Of a DNA stretch of 41,112 nt, positions 22,301 through 29,607 are shown in pieces. This DNA comes from Clostridia bacterium. GTDB lineage: Bacteria > Bacillota > Clostridia > Oscillospirales > CAG-272. The translations under genes were made by a program, and so were the position numbers. The notes beneath the pieces are model-generated. The model saw nothing but the letters and a program-made list of their open reading frames with translations. It made no database searches and was not told the DNA's origin. Numbering within the stretch: position 1 is the stretch's first letter; every line of letters starts with the position of its first letter. The stretch lies in contig JAFTQX010000041.1 in assembly GCA_017462545.1 (NCBI GenBank), positions 1 to 41,112 of the forward strand, in the 5' to 3' direction.

Positions 22301-23948
22301 CAACGGTAGAGGTCTCCCAGGTGTGGCCAAGAGCATTGATAACCTGTCTAGCTTCAGCCTCGGTAACAAGAATACCGGACTTGATGTTACAAAGAGAGCA
22401 ATACTTACCACCGACAACACCGGTCTCGGTACAGGTCGGAGCCACAGCGGGAACGGTAATGATGTTGTGAGCGGTGGGGTCGCCAACGTAGTACTTGTAG
22501 GTCTCGCCGGTACCGCCGTTTGCAACGGTAGCGTACTTGCAGTTGGCATGCGGGCAGTTCCACTCATAATAAGCAGCGCCTGCGCAGTTAGCCTCATGAT
22601 AATCTGCGCCGAGATTCTTCATCAGGGCAACAAATGCCTCAGAGCCTACCTCGGGCATAATGCCATAATAAGTAGTGGGAATGTGGTTAAGCTTGTTGTA
22701 CTTCTCGTTGCCGGGGATCGGATTACCGTTGATATCGGCATAACCCTCGGTAGCACCACAGTCATAGCAGGACTTGTAGCCATAGGTAAAGCAGGTAGGC
22801 GGAATTTCACCCTTATGATCGGGCCAAATCCAGTTGTGCTGCTTCTGATCCTCAACAAACTCAGAGGTAACAATATAACCGCAAGCGCAGGAATAAGTAG
22901 CATACTTCATGCACTGGGTAGCAGCAGTTCTGGTCATACCAGCAGAGTAGATAGAACCATCAGGTCTCTTAACGAGAACGTGGTTACCGCTCTGGCCAAC
23001 CGCATACTCCTGGGTAGGAACGCGCTCGTCTGCATAGCAGATGCCGCAATCCGTATTGGTGCAGTACAGGTATACAACGCCGGCGTGGCAACCATCAAAT
23101 GCGGTGCCCTCGTGAGCGTGGGTGGTATCGGTGCAAACAACCCAGTTGTGAGCAGGCTTGTAGATAACAAGATCCTCCTCGGTGCCGGGCTCGCCGGTGT
23201 AGCTCCACCAATCGCAGTACTCGCACTTGTAAGCGGCCTGATTACCGTTTCTGCCGCACTCGCCTGCATCATAATCATACCACTTCCACGTGTGGTTGAT
23301 GGGAGCGATCTCGGTAACCGTGTAGATAGCAGGAGCGGCATCAACACCGTCATCACAGCCCTCACGGGTACAAGTAAAGGTAACGATAGCATCACGAACA
23401 CCACAGATAGGAGTCTGGGTGATCTCGCCATTGTTCCACTTGTGGCCGAGAGGAGCAACCTCTACGGTCTCGGTCCAATCACAGAGCTTACAGGTATCGG
23501 TACGAGTGGTGGTCTTGGTGCAATCAGGAGCCTCATCACCCTTTACAACAGAGTGATTGTTGTCCTTACAGCCCTTCCACCAATCGCGCATCTCATACTC
23601 GTCGCAACGAGAGCAATCCCAACGCAGGGTACCGGGCTTATCATAGCCGGTAGGAGCTACGCTGCTTTCGTGCTCGTAGTTCGGCTGAAAATCATGGCCA
23701 AGCGCGTCTACCCAAGTATCCTTGTGAACGAAATTCTCGTTACACTCCGGACAGTGGTAAACATCACCGCCAAAGTTGTCACACTCTGCAACCTGTGTTC
23801 TTACGAAGTCAGCTTCCGTAATGTACTTGTAGTGGTCACATTTCGGATCGGAGGCTTCGGGAGCCGCGGTGAGCGGCAGAACACAAACGCTGAAGAGCGT
23901 TGCCAATGCCAGTACGATAGACAGGCATTTTCTGAATGTGTGTTTCAT
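19371..23948 (-). CDS. Giant secreted Cys-repeat protein with C-terminal dockerin
   Basis: A 1525-residue exported protein. The start at 23948 (GGAGGG, then ATG) opens a signal peptide (KHTFRKCLSIVLALATLF...LTAA). About 35-1265 holds over twenty divergent modules of the type Gly-His-x-[WF] ... ATC ... G-[YW] ... CxxC, for example CSRC, CKLC, CEYC, CSLC, CGRC, CQKC, CARC and CVRC; some variants are Cys-x4-Cys. About 1270-1430 is a beta-sandwich like a cohesin or X module (LFFEMGIENKFGGSYYVNGS). Residues about 1443-1525 are a type I dockerin: DMNLDGRV and DIDKDGDIDMLD are two calcium-binding loops with the following helices. No enzyme domain is visible. First gene of the operon with the cohesin gene; its partner is probably that anchor. 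Promoter at 24035-24063. Confidence 0.88.
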   Translation of the reverse strand: MKHTFRKCLSIVLALATLFSVCVLPLTAAPEASDPKCDHYKYITEADFVRTQVAECDNFGGDVYHCPECNENFVHKDTWVDALGHDFQPNYEHESSVAPTGYDKPGTLRWDCSRCDEYEMRDWWKGCKDNNHSVVKGDEAPDCTKTTTRTDTCKLCDWTETVEVAPLGHKWNNGEITQTPICGVRDAIVTFTCTREGCDDGVDAAPAIYTVTEIAPINHTWKWYDYDAGECGRNGNQAAYKCEYCDWWSYTGEPGTEEDLVIYKPAHNWVVCTDTTHAHEGTAFDGCHAGVVYLYCTNTDCGICYADERVPTQEYAVGQSGNHVLVKRPDGSIYSAGMTRTAATQCMKYATYSCACGYIVTSEFVEDQKQHNWIWPDHKGEIPPTCFTYGYKSCYDCGATEGYADINGNPIPGNEKYNKLNHIPTTYYGIMPEVGSEAFVALMKNLGADYHEANCAGAAYYEWNCPHANCKYATVANGGTGETYKYYVGDPTAHNIITVPAVAPTCTETGVVGGKYCSLCNIKSGILVTEAEARQVINALGHTWETSTVVKDPAQGEQKTDTDSYWGKVAANCSYAAHEGVLCGRCNLEQRNGPKRNFDVNDPANGKHVYVPGYSEELVTPATCTTPALLRYYCYICNAEEETALNPGEKVGHDWQLDPTIKPVLRVPATCQNEGYDVYFCQKCNVLSVGAKIPFTYEDHDRFISHFKFTGDPSQDVSASYDQTIEAWVFTLTPQGHDAIKDTEFANVSLVYDAKTETFQVLLLNGVALKDIINAPEASADGKSTGYIGFDDPNTPELDGYDEVNNLGVCGIYSYYEWNCDLCGYRYNKHIEDQYGLTGDHVEIPVVDEMDCATAHIGKSGATECARCGNGLKAGVEVPVKHTIDKTAAGYIGKTTADCLNPGWEEYGVCTVCTQFVADHNGDVTGLVGDYTVDANGNVFRYNGYVEALGHQVGTAVEAQKVNCIQPGWDAHIKCVRCDYVVDNATIDTTATTDEAKYANIVWVAEMTAANGINNYKDPTGHNFTKNPALVPMQCMKDGYIWYDCANENCSAVSVVNYKYGWAEHRYSDKSNVTEVECQESYCLCQNEIEIKFVLKTGVATDKAFYVLADYDIETATCNYKNVLREAGDHMNAATDTKESEVIDLSDCLNYDMIEDHKCIYCEVTFEIKDYDHHDCESNKRVAANCQNYAYTLWACTRCTYTWITDKGNTFGDHDYTVPLEDKYQAPTWTTDGFRKMKCYYCSDVQEQVLAAPDLFFEMGIENKFGGSYYVNGSFMAVTIYMTGSTTDVHGIKISIPVDSFDGKQVLEFAGVANNTVVIDNKNLLIEANGTEDSVELYIHVENAKDGVLQNVTVTEKVALTTLYFQINPEYYDVDVKNTIFESGKIAFGDVTVNKFVAEEKDPLKQVVAVEDIILDTNAPDARDYLPEVKGVPYSFRVYKLGDMNLDGRVLPEEGYDYKDVVIVEDLYQEWAVATEAERKALYDARADIDKDGDIDMLDFAYMKQLAVKYVDYIDLAAMVATVAD

Positions 23949-24034
23949 TTTTCCCTCCAAAAAATAAAAAATATATTGGTGTAGTTGTGCCGCCCATTCC
24001 TAAAAATAGAGACACTTCTACCCTGATCGTGGAA

Positions 24035-24063
24035 ATTATAACACGCCCCGCATATTTTGTCAA
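24035..24063 (-). promoter_or_regulatory. Consensus promoter of the dockerin-cohesin operon
   Basis: TTGACA (24063-24058), 17-nt spacer, TATAAT (24040-24035) on the minus strand; leader about 80 nt. The 24064-24180 stretch is AT-rich with no gene seen. Confidence 0.9.
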
Positions 24064-24184
24064 GCGGTTTTTTGCAATTTTTTTTATTTTTGTAATATTT
24101 GCAACAAAAATTTTTTAATTTTCCAAAAAAGCGGCTCTTCTTTTGCCATTTTTGGAAATCCGAAGAAAAATTTGCGCAGAGCGC

Positions 24185-24267
24185 ACCGTCATCCTGCAAG
24201 GAGCCCCTTGCGGGGCGTTTGCATCGAGGGGAGGAGCGAGCCCCTCCCCTTGATGATGACGGGGTGA
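24185..24267. repeat. Nested palindromic element after pepF
   Basis: Outer arms CCGTCATC/GATGACGG, inner hairpins GCCCC/GGGGC (24203-24216) and a 12-bp stem ATCGAGGGGAGG/CCTCCCCTTGAT (24223-24234 with 24243-24254, one G-T). It resembles the GTCATTCTGA...TCAGGATGAC elements elsewhere in the window. It could end the pepF transcript, but no T-run follows. Confidence 0.55.
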
Positions 24268-24279
24268 CGTGCGAGCCGA

Positions 24280-26058
24280 TCAGTCGATCGACTCAAACTC
24301 GGTAAGTGCCTCCTCAAAGGACTGCATGGCAGCGCGGAAAGCATCCTTCTTTGTCAGATCGACACCGGCCAGCTTGAGCAGCTCAACAGGGCTGTCGCTG
24401 CCGCCGGAGGAAAGGAAACGGAAGTAGTCCTCCACCGCCGGCGCGCCGAGCTTTTCGATGCGATCCACGATCGAAACCGCGGCGATGATGCCGGTTGCGT
24501 ACTTATATACATAGAAGGCGCGGTAGAAGTGCGGGATGCGCGCCCACTCGTAAGCGATCTCCTTGTCGGAGACGACGGCGGGGCCGTAGTATTTTTGATT
24601 CAGCTTATAGTAGACATCATTGAGCGACTCGCGCGTCAGCGGCTCGCCATCCTCTGCCATCTTGTGTGCCAGGTACTCAAACTCGGCAAACTGCGTCTGG
24701 CGGAAGAGGGTGCCCTTGATGGTGTCCATATAATAAGAAAGAAGGTACTTTTTCAGCTTGGCATCCGTGGTGGTGCGCAGCAGGTGACGAAGGAGCAGCA
24801 CCTCGTTGACCGTGCTGGCCACCTCGGCCACAAAGATCTTGTAGTCTGCTTTTTCCTGCGGCTGTGTGCGCTCGGAGTGGTAGGAATGCATGGCGTGACC
24901 AAGCTCGTGCGCGATGGTGAAGACATCGCTGGTGGTGGGCTGGTAGTTGAGCAGCACATAGGGATGCGGGATGCCGTACACGCTGATGCTGTACGCGCCG
25001 CTGCGCTTGCCGGTCGTTTCTTCTACGTCGATCCAGCCATTGTCGTGCGCCTCATCCAAAAGGGCGGCATATTTCTCGCCAAGCGGAGAAAGTCCCTCCT
25101 TGACGACCTTGTAGGCCTCCTCGTAATCGAGCTTGAGCTCGGCGTTTTCCACCAGGGTGGTGTAGAGGTCGTACATATGCAGCTCGCGGTAGCCGAGTGC
25201 CTTTTTGCGATCGGCAAAGTAGCGATGGAGCAGAGGCAGCGCCTCGTTGACGCTCTCAAGCAGATTTTCGTATACAACGGGGGAGACATCCTCTCCCGAC
25301 AGGGCGCGGTCAAGGCAGCTCTCGTAGCGGCGGGCGCGGGAGAGGAAGACATCCTTTTCCACGTTGCCCGCGTAGGTGGCGGTGATGGTGTTGATGAGGC
25401 CGATGTACGCCTTATAGTATGCAACAAAGGCCTTTTTGCGCACTGCGCGGTCGGGCGAGCGGAGCAGCACGCCGTAGGTGCCGTGCGAAACGGAGACGGG
25501 CTTGCCGTCTACCTTGATGGTGGGAACGGGGAAATCGGCATTGTCAAGCATGCCGAAGATATCGTGAAAGCCGCCCAGCATCTTGCCGCCGAGCGCGAGC
25601 ACCTCCTCGGTCTCACGAGAGAGGACGTGCGGTTTTTCGCGCAGGATGCCGCGCAGGGTGTAGTCGTAATCGGAAAAACGAGGGTCAGCGATAAAGGACT
25701 TGAGCGTTTTTTCGGGCAGAGCGGTCAGCTCGGGGGTGAGGAAGGCGGTAGAGGAGGCGAGCTTGACCTCCAGGGTGTCAACACGGGAGGAAAGCGCGGT
25801 AGCAGCCGCGTCACGGGTGTCCTCGTCATGCTTCATGAAGGCGTAAACGCCGAGGTGCGAGAGATCGCGGGTGACATCATTGAGCTCGCGAAGGCAGGCG
25901 AGCAGCGTATCGGGATCGCCGAGCTTACCCTCATAAGCAGAGAAATCGAGACGGCCGGAGACGGAGGTGTAGAGTGCCTCCCAATCTGCCGTGGTGGCAA
26001 AGATATCCTCTGTGCGCCAACGCAGATGCGCCGGCACGGATGCACGTTCTTTTGACAT
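24280..26058 (-). CDS. pepF: Oligoendopeptidase F (M3 family zinc peptidase)
   Basis: A cytoplasmic metallopeptidase that cuts short peptides; the 592-residue length is normal. The zinc site HELGH (384-388, AHELGHAMHSYHS) is intact, and the third ligand Glu lies downstream in 'FVAEVASTVNE'. The M3B features 'SGAYS' and 'HPYVLLNYQ' before the zinc site are present. AAAGAAAGGAACC precedes the ATG. Single gene with its own -10 at 26089-26094. It has no signal peptide and likely recycles peptides taken up from outside. Confidence 0.95.
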   Translation of the reverse strand: MSKERASVPAHLRWRTEDIFATTADWEALYTSVSGRLDFSAYEGKLGDPDTLLACLRELNDVTRDLSHLGVYAFMKHDEDTRDAAATALSSRVDTLEVKLASSTAFLTPELTALPEKTLKSFIADPRFSDYDYTLRGILREKPHVLSRETEEVLALGGKMLGGFHDIFGMLDNADFPVPTIKVDGKPVSVSHGTYGVLLRSPDRAVRKKAFVAYYKAYIGLINTITATYAGNVEKDVFLSRARRYESCLDRALSGEDVSPVVYENLLESVNEALPLLHRYFADRKKALGYRELHMYDLYTTLVENAELKLDYEEAYKVVKEGLSPLGEKYAALLDEAHDNGWIDVEETTGKRSGAYSISVYGIPHPYVLLNYQPTTSDVFTIAHELGHAMHSYHSERTQPQEKADYKIFVAEVASTVNEVLLLRHLLRTTTDAKLKKYLLSYYMDTIKGTLFRQTQFAEFEYLAHKMAEDGEPLTRESLNDVYYKLNQKYYGPAVVSDKEIAYEWARIPHFYRAFYVYKYATGIIAAVSIVDRIEKLGAPAVEDYFRFLSSGGSDSPVELLKLAGVDLTKKDAFRAAMQSFEEALTEFESID

Positions 26059-26088
26059 GGTGGTTCCTTTCTTTGGGTGTTGTTCTTT

Positions 26089-26118
26089 ATTATAGCATAA
26101 GAAGAGACGGGATGTGAA
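26089..26118 (-). promoter_or_regulatory. Promoter of pepF
   Basis: TTCACA (26118-26113), 18-nt spacer, TATAAT (26094-26089) on the minus strand. The -35 overlaps the foot of the hairpin at 26114-26141. Confidence 0.6.
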
Positions 26119-26141
26119 AACTTTTTGAAAAAAGTTTTCAC
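26114..26141 (-). terminator. Hairpin terminator after the acyltransferase gene
   Basis: GTGAAAACTTTTT pairs with AAAAAGTTTTCAC (a family K-type stem-loop). It lies 29 nt past the plsC-like stop and overlaps the pepF -35. Confidence 0.65.
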
Positions 26142-26169
26142 GCTTTCAAAAACTTTTCCGGCGGCCGGG

Positions 26170-27435
26170 TCATTTTTGCTCTGGTTTGCAGAGCCGGTAC
26201 AGCTCCTCGGCGGCAAGACGCGCCTTAGAGACGGAGACCCCCTCCTGCGGGAAGCAGTAAAAGAGCTGATTTCGATTGCCGATCGAGATCACATCACCGA
26301 TCTCGTACCAATAATAATCGGCATTGAGGCTGTGCGAGGCGATCGGAGACTGGGTGTAGATCAGCTCGCCCCGTTCGTCATACAGGGAAAAGCCGCTTTG
26401 GTCGTGCACCAGCCGCCCCTCGCCCACCATATACAGGGCGTGGTAATCCACCAGCAGGGCAAGGCGCACCGGCACATCCAGCCGATAGCTGCCCTCCTCG
26501 ATCTCGCGGCGCACGCAGGCCCGCTGCCAGGCATTCCAGGCGGGGATATGTGAAAGCTCGGTCTCTCCCTCGCGTGCGCAAAGGCTGCCGTACTCGTCCA
26601 TTTCATAGGTCTTGCCGCAGGCGTGGCAGGTAAGCGTGACCCCCTTGCCCTCCATCTGTCCCTCGGTCGAGCAGGCGGCACAGCGGTAGAGGATGCGATG
26701 CAGCCCGTCCGCGCGGAAGGGCTCGGTGATCTTCACGCGTTTTTCCTTTTGCGCGGCAAAATGGTCGTAGGTGAAGACCTCGTCAAGCGCGCGGTCAAGC
26801 TCCTCGACCGAATGCGTCTCTATCTCCTCGCGCGAAAACAGGCATTCCACCCGCGCGCTGACCTTCGCCTTGCGCTTTTGCAGGCAGTTGTAGAGCGGGT
26901 CGCGCAAAAACGCCCCCTCTGTCTTGACGGTGATGACCGGCACGTTCAGCTTTTTCAGCAAAACGCCCATGCGACGCGGCAGCGGCGTGGCGGTACCGTC
27001 CAAGGAGTAGCCCGCCTCGGGAAACATGAGGACATTCGACTTCTTTTGGTGCAGCGCAACCATCATATCCCGAATGAGCGTGATGTCGCTGACAAACTTT
27101 TGCGTAGGGATGCAGCCGATCTGCCGCATCAGCCACGCCTTGCCCACCATCCCGTCTGTGGTACAGACGATGGAGAGCGGCTTTGGGAAGAAGATGGTAG
27201 AGGCGATCTCCATATCAATAAAGCTGGAGTGATTCATCAGGATCAGGCAAGGACCCTTGCCCGCCTTCTCCATATGGTGCTTGGTATAGGAAAACCCGGT
27301 AGCGCGCAGATCAAAAAAGGAAAGCAGACGGATCAGCATGCGCCAGAGCATATTCGGTCTTTTCGGGTTCTTATGCTTCGGGCGCGGAAGCGCCAACGCC
27401 TTTTCGATGGTGGTTGTCCGTGTCTTGATCTTCAT
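26170..27435 (-). CDS. PlsC-like acyltransferase with C-terminal zinc-ribbon region
   Basis: A 421-residue protein. Residues about 30-235 are a glycerophosphate-acyltransferase (LPLAT/PlsC) domain: acceptor motif NHSSFID with His69 and Asp74, and FPEAG (138-142). Unlike ordinary PlsC enzymes (about 200-250 residues) it continues with a second part: four cysteines, Cys252, Cys255, Cys270 and Cys273 (two CxxC pairs), which look like a zinc ribbon, and then a beta-rich tail of about 150 residues. No clear membrane span is present beyond one weak segment near 31-43. Acyl transfer to a lysophospholipid or related lipid is likely; the tail's role is unknown. AAAGGAGTGACCC precedes the ATG. Single gene with its own promoter. 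Confidence 0.82.
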   Translation of the reverse strand: MKIKTRTTTIEKALALPRPKHKNPKRPNMLWRMLIRLLSFFDLRATGFSYTKHHMEKAGKGPCLILMNHSSFIDMEIASTIFFPKPLSIVCTTDGMVGKAWLMRQIGCIPTQKFVSDITLIRDMMVALHQKKSNVLMFPEAGYSLDGTATPLPRRMGVLLKKLNVPVITVKTEGAFLRDPLYNCLQKRKAKVSARVECLFSREEIETHSVEELDRALDEVFTYDHFAAQKEKRVKITEPFRADGLHRILYRCAACSTEGQMEGKGVTLTCHACGKTYEMDEYGSLCAREGETELSHIPAWNAWQRACVRREIEEGSYRLDVPVRLALLVDYHALYMVGEGRLVHDQSGFSLYDERGELIYTQSPIASHSLNADYYWYEIGDVISIGNRNQLFYCFPQEGVSVSKARLAAEELYRLCKPEQK

Positions 27436-27463
27436 AGGGTCACTCCTTTTTGGTCATGCCCTC

Positions 27464-27492
27464 ATTATACAACAACCACCCCTCTTTGTCAA
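27464..27492 (-). promoter_or_regulatory. Consensus promoter of the acyltransferase gene
   Basis: TTGACA (27492-27487), 17-nt spacer, TATAAT (27469-27464) on the minus strand. Confidence 0.88.
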
Positions 27493-27532
27493 GGGCAGCC
27501 ACCTTCCCCTCTCTTCCCTTCTATCCTCTACC

Positions 27533-27572
27533 GGTGCCAATTTGCGATAGCAAATGGGTTACGATCGGTAAG
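27533..27572. repeat. Interspersed repeat, family R, short copy
   Basis: GGTGCCAATTTGCGATAGCAAATGGGTT matches the first block of the copies at 12087 and 33028, including hairpin ATTTGC-GATA-GCAAAT (27540-27555). Later blocks are missing. A hairpin CTTGCAAAGG/CCTTGCAAG follows at about 27591-27616. Confidence 0.65.
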
Positions 27573-27660
27573 CCCTAAAAACAAACAGGGCTTGCAAAGG
27601 TAGTCCCTTGCAAGCCTTGCTTTGGCGTTGACGATATATGATCGAGGCAGGCATCAACGG

Positions 27661-27840
27661 CGGCGACACCCGAAGGGTGTCATTCTGAGCGAAGTCCCCC
27701 TCGCAAGATCCTGCCACCTAACGGTGGCACCCCTACGGGGTTCGATTACGGGCTACGCCCTCCACTCAGGATGACGGCGAGGGGGACGCAGTCGAACCCG
27801 CAGGGCACCGCCATAGGCGGTGGAATCTTGCCGCTGAACG
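27661..27840. repeat. STAR-like palindromic element
   Basis: Arms GTCATTCTGAGCGAAGTC and CACTCAGGATGACGGCGAG are imperfect inverted copies, with internal hairpins CCACCTAACGGTGG, CCCCTACGGGG and CCGCCATAGGCGG. No gene. A further similar element is at 32558-32772, and a partial one at 7015-7060. Confidence 0.6.
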
Positions 27841-27860
27841 GTTTTGTTCGTGCGGGCAAT

Positions 27861-27930
27861 AAAACCTTTTCCCAAAAGGTTTTTGCGGAGCGCGAGGGGC
27901 TTTTTGCAAAAAGCCTCTCGCATCCACATC
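27861..27930. repeat. Paired-hairpin repeat, family K, copy 2
   Basis: AAACCTTTTCCCAAAAGGTTTT (a stem-loop) followed by GCGAGGGGCTTTTTGCAAAAAGCCTCTCGC (a second stem-loop). It lies 15 nt past the rsmE stop and probably ends that operon's transcript. Confidence 0.65.
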
Positions 27931-27944
27931 CACAAACCCCACCT

Positions 27945-28688
27945 CTACTCCTCAAACACGAACCCGATACAGGCCAGCGCGTAGAGCGGGGCGGTCTCAC
28001 AGCGCAAGATCCGGTTCCCAAGCGAGACGGACAGCGCGCCCGCCTGCTCGGCAAGGGCGGCCTCCTCAGGCGAAAAGCCGCCCTCGCTGCCAACGAACAG
28101 GGCAACGCTCGTCACCCCGTCGGCCTTTGCCGCGGCAAGCGCGGCACCAAGGGTATTCCCCTTTTCATTCTCATAGCAAAAGAGCACGCGCTGTGAGCTG
28201 CTTTTGGCATCAGCAAGTGCCTCGCGAAAGGAGAGCGGCATGCCCACCTCCGGCAGGCGTGCGCGGCCGCACTGACCGGCTGCCTCCATCGCGATGCGGA
28301 CAAGGCGTGCCCGCTGCTTATCTGCCCGCTCTGCCTTCACGCGTGCCACACAGCGGCTGCTCTCAAACGGGATGATGGCAGAGGCACCCAGCTCGACCGC
28401 CTTTTGCACGATCAGCTCTAATTTATCCCCCTTGGGGTTTCCTTGATAGAGGCGCACGACGATCGGCAGCTCGCCCTCTCCCTTGTGCCGTGAAAGCACC
28501 TCGGCCTCTACCCGCGCGGGGGTGATGAGCGAGAGGCGGCAATCGCATTCATTGCCCTCTCCGTCCGAGACGGTAACGGCATCCCCCACCGCCATGCGCA
28601 GCGAAAGCGCAATGTGACGGCAGTCCTCGCCCTCGATGATGATCCTATCCTCCGCCATGGCGGCGGGGCTGACAAAGAAGCGCGGCAT
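27945..28688 (-). CDS. rsmE: 16S rRNA (uracil1498-N3)-methyltransferase
   Basis: Methylates U1498 of 16S rRNA with SAM in the small subunit's decoding region; SPOUT (knotted) methyltransferase. The 247 residues match the family's length. Visible: MPRFFVSP start, 'HIALSLRMAVGDAVTV' N-terminal PUA-like part, KGDKLELIVQKAVELG, FVGSEGGFSPEE and LGNRILRCETA, the last two forming the SAM knot. Its ATG follows the prmA stop by one base, so the genes are coupled. Third gene of ribF-prmA-rsmE. Ends in TAG, which shows that TAG is a normal stop in this genome. Confidence 0.95.
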   Translation of the reverse strand: MPRFFVSPAAMAEDRIIIEGEDCRHIALSLRMAVGDAVTVSDGEGNECDCRLSLITPARVEAEVLSRHKGEGELPIVVRLYQGNPKGDKLELIVQKAVELGASAIIPFESSRCVARVKAERADKQRARLVRIAMEAAGQCGRARLPEVGMPLSFREALADAKSSSQRVLFCYENEKGNTLGAALAAAKADGVTSVALFVGSEGGFSPEEAALAEQAGALSVSLGNRILRCETAPLYALACIGFVFEE

Positions 28689-28689
28689 G

Positions 28690-29607
28690 TCAGCCCGCCT
28701 TCTCGATCAGGATGGCGAGCCAGTCGTTTTCCTGCCGCTCCTCCACCACAGAAAAGCCGTTTGCAGCAATGGCCGCGCGCACCTCGTCGGCACGCGGGGA
28801 GATGATGCCGGAAACGATCATGCGGCCGGAGGCGGTCATATAGTCGCCCACATCCGGCAACAGACGGATAATGACATCGGCCACGATGTTGGCCACCACA
28901 AAGTCATAAAGCCCACCCGAGCGATCGACCGAGCTGAGCAGGTCGGAAACGCCGCAGACGATGTTCTCTGCCCCGTCCGCCTCCACGTTCTCGCGCGCTA
29001 CGCGCACCGCCACCGGGTCAATATCGTAGGCGGCGCAGAAGGAAGCCCCCAGCTTGGAGGCGCAGAGCGAGAGAATGCCGCTGCCACAGCCAAGGTCAAG
29101 CACGCGTGCGCCCGCAGGCAGCACGTCCTGGAGAAAACGCATCACAAGCCGCGTGGTCTCATGCGTGCCGGTGCCAAAGGCCATACCGGGATCCATGCGG
29201 ATGATCGCCTCGCCCTCGGCGGGGGTGTATTCCTGCCAGGCGGGCACGACCGTCACGCGCCCAAGCGGAATAGGCTTATAATACTGCTTCCAGGATTCTG
29301 CCCAGTCCTCCTCACGCATGCCCTCGGTAGAAAGAGTCACCTCCATGCCGAGCGCGGAAAATCGCTCACGCAGGAAGGTGGCGTATTCGGCCACGCTCTT
29401 TTCGGCGGGCACAAAGAGAGAGACCGCGCCGTGCTCCCGGTCGGCATTCAGAATGCTTTCGTCAATCAGGTCGCCGTATACGCCATCCGTCGTCACGTCG
29501 CTGAAATCCTCGATCATCAGCCCGTTGTCCAGCATGCTCATCACCGCGGCGATCTGCTCTAGATCCTCGGTTTTTCCTTTTGCACTCAGCTTTGTCCATT
29601 CTGCCAT
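28690..29607 (-). CDS. prmA: Ribosomal protein L11 methyltransferase
   Basis: Trimethylates ribosomal protein L11 with SAM. Rossmann-fold methyltransferase, 305 residues. Visible: DPGMAFGTGTHETTRL, the SAM loop VLDLGCGSGILSL and the NIVADVI segment corresponding to the catalytic NPPY-like motif. The start overlaps the ribF end by 22 nt, with a GGAG inside ribF, so the three genes form a coupled operon. Adjacent prmA-rsmE is a common arrangement in Bacillota. Confidence 0.94.
   Translation of the reverse strand: MAEWTKLSAKGKTEDLEQIAAVMSMLDNGLMIEDFSDVTTDGVYGDLIDESILNADREHGAVSLFVPAEKSVAEYATFLRERFSALGMEVTLSTEGMREEDWAESWKQYYKPIPLGRVTVVPAWQEYTPAEGEAIIRMDPGMAFGTGTHETTRLVMRFLQDVLPAGARVLDLGCGSGILSLCASKLGASFCAAYDIDPVAVRVARENVEADGAENIVCGVSDLLSSVDRSGGLYDFVVANIVADVIIRLLPDVGDYMTASGRMIVSGIISPRADEVRAAIAANGFSVVEERQENDWLAILIEKAG

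Noticed and set aside
19341-23984. A 1547-residue open frame on the plus strand, opposite the dockerin gene
   Set aside because: It is a mirror artefact: the real gene on the minus strand rarely uses TTA, CTA and TCA codons, which would be stops in this antisense frame. The minus-strand protein has a signal peptide, dockerin and ribosome site; the plus frame has none.
24529-26055. A 508-residue frame opposite pepF
   Set aside because: Antisense shadow; pepF has an intact zinc site and a proper start.
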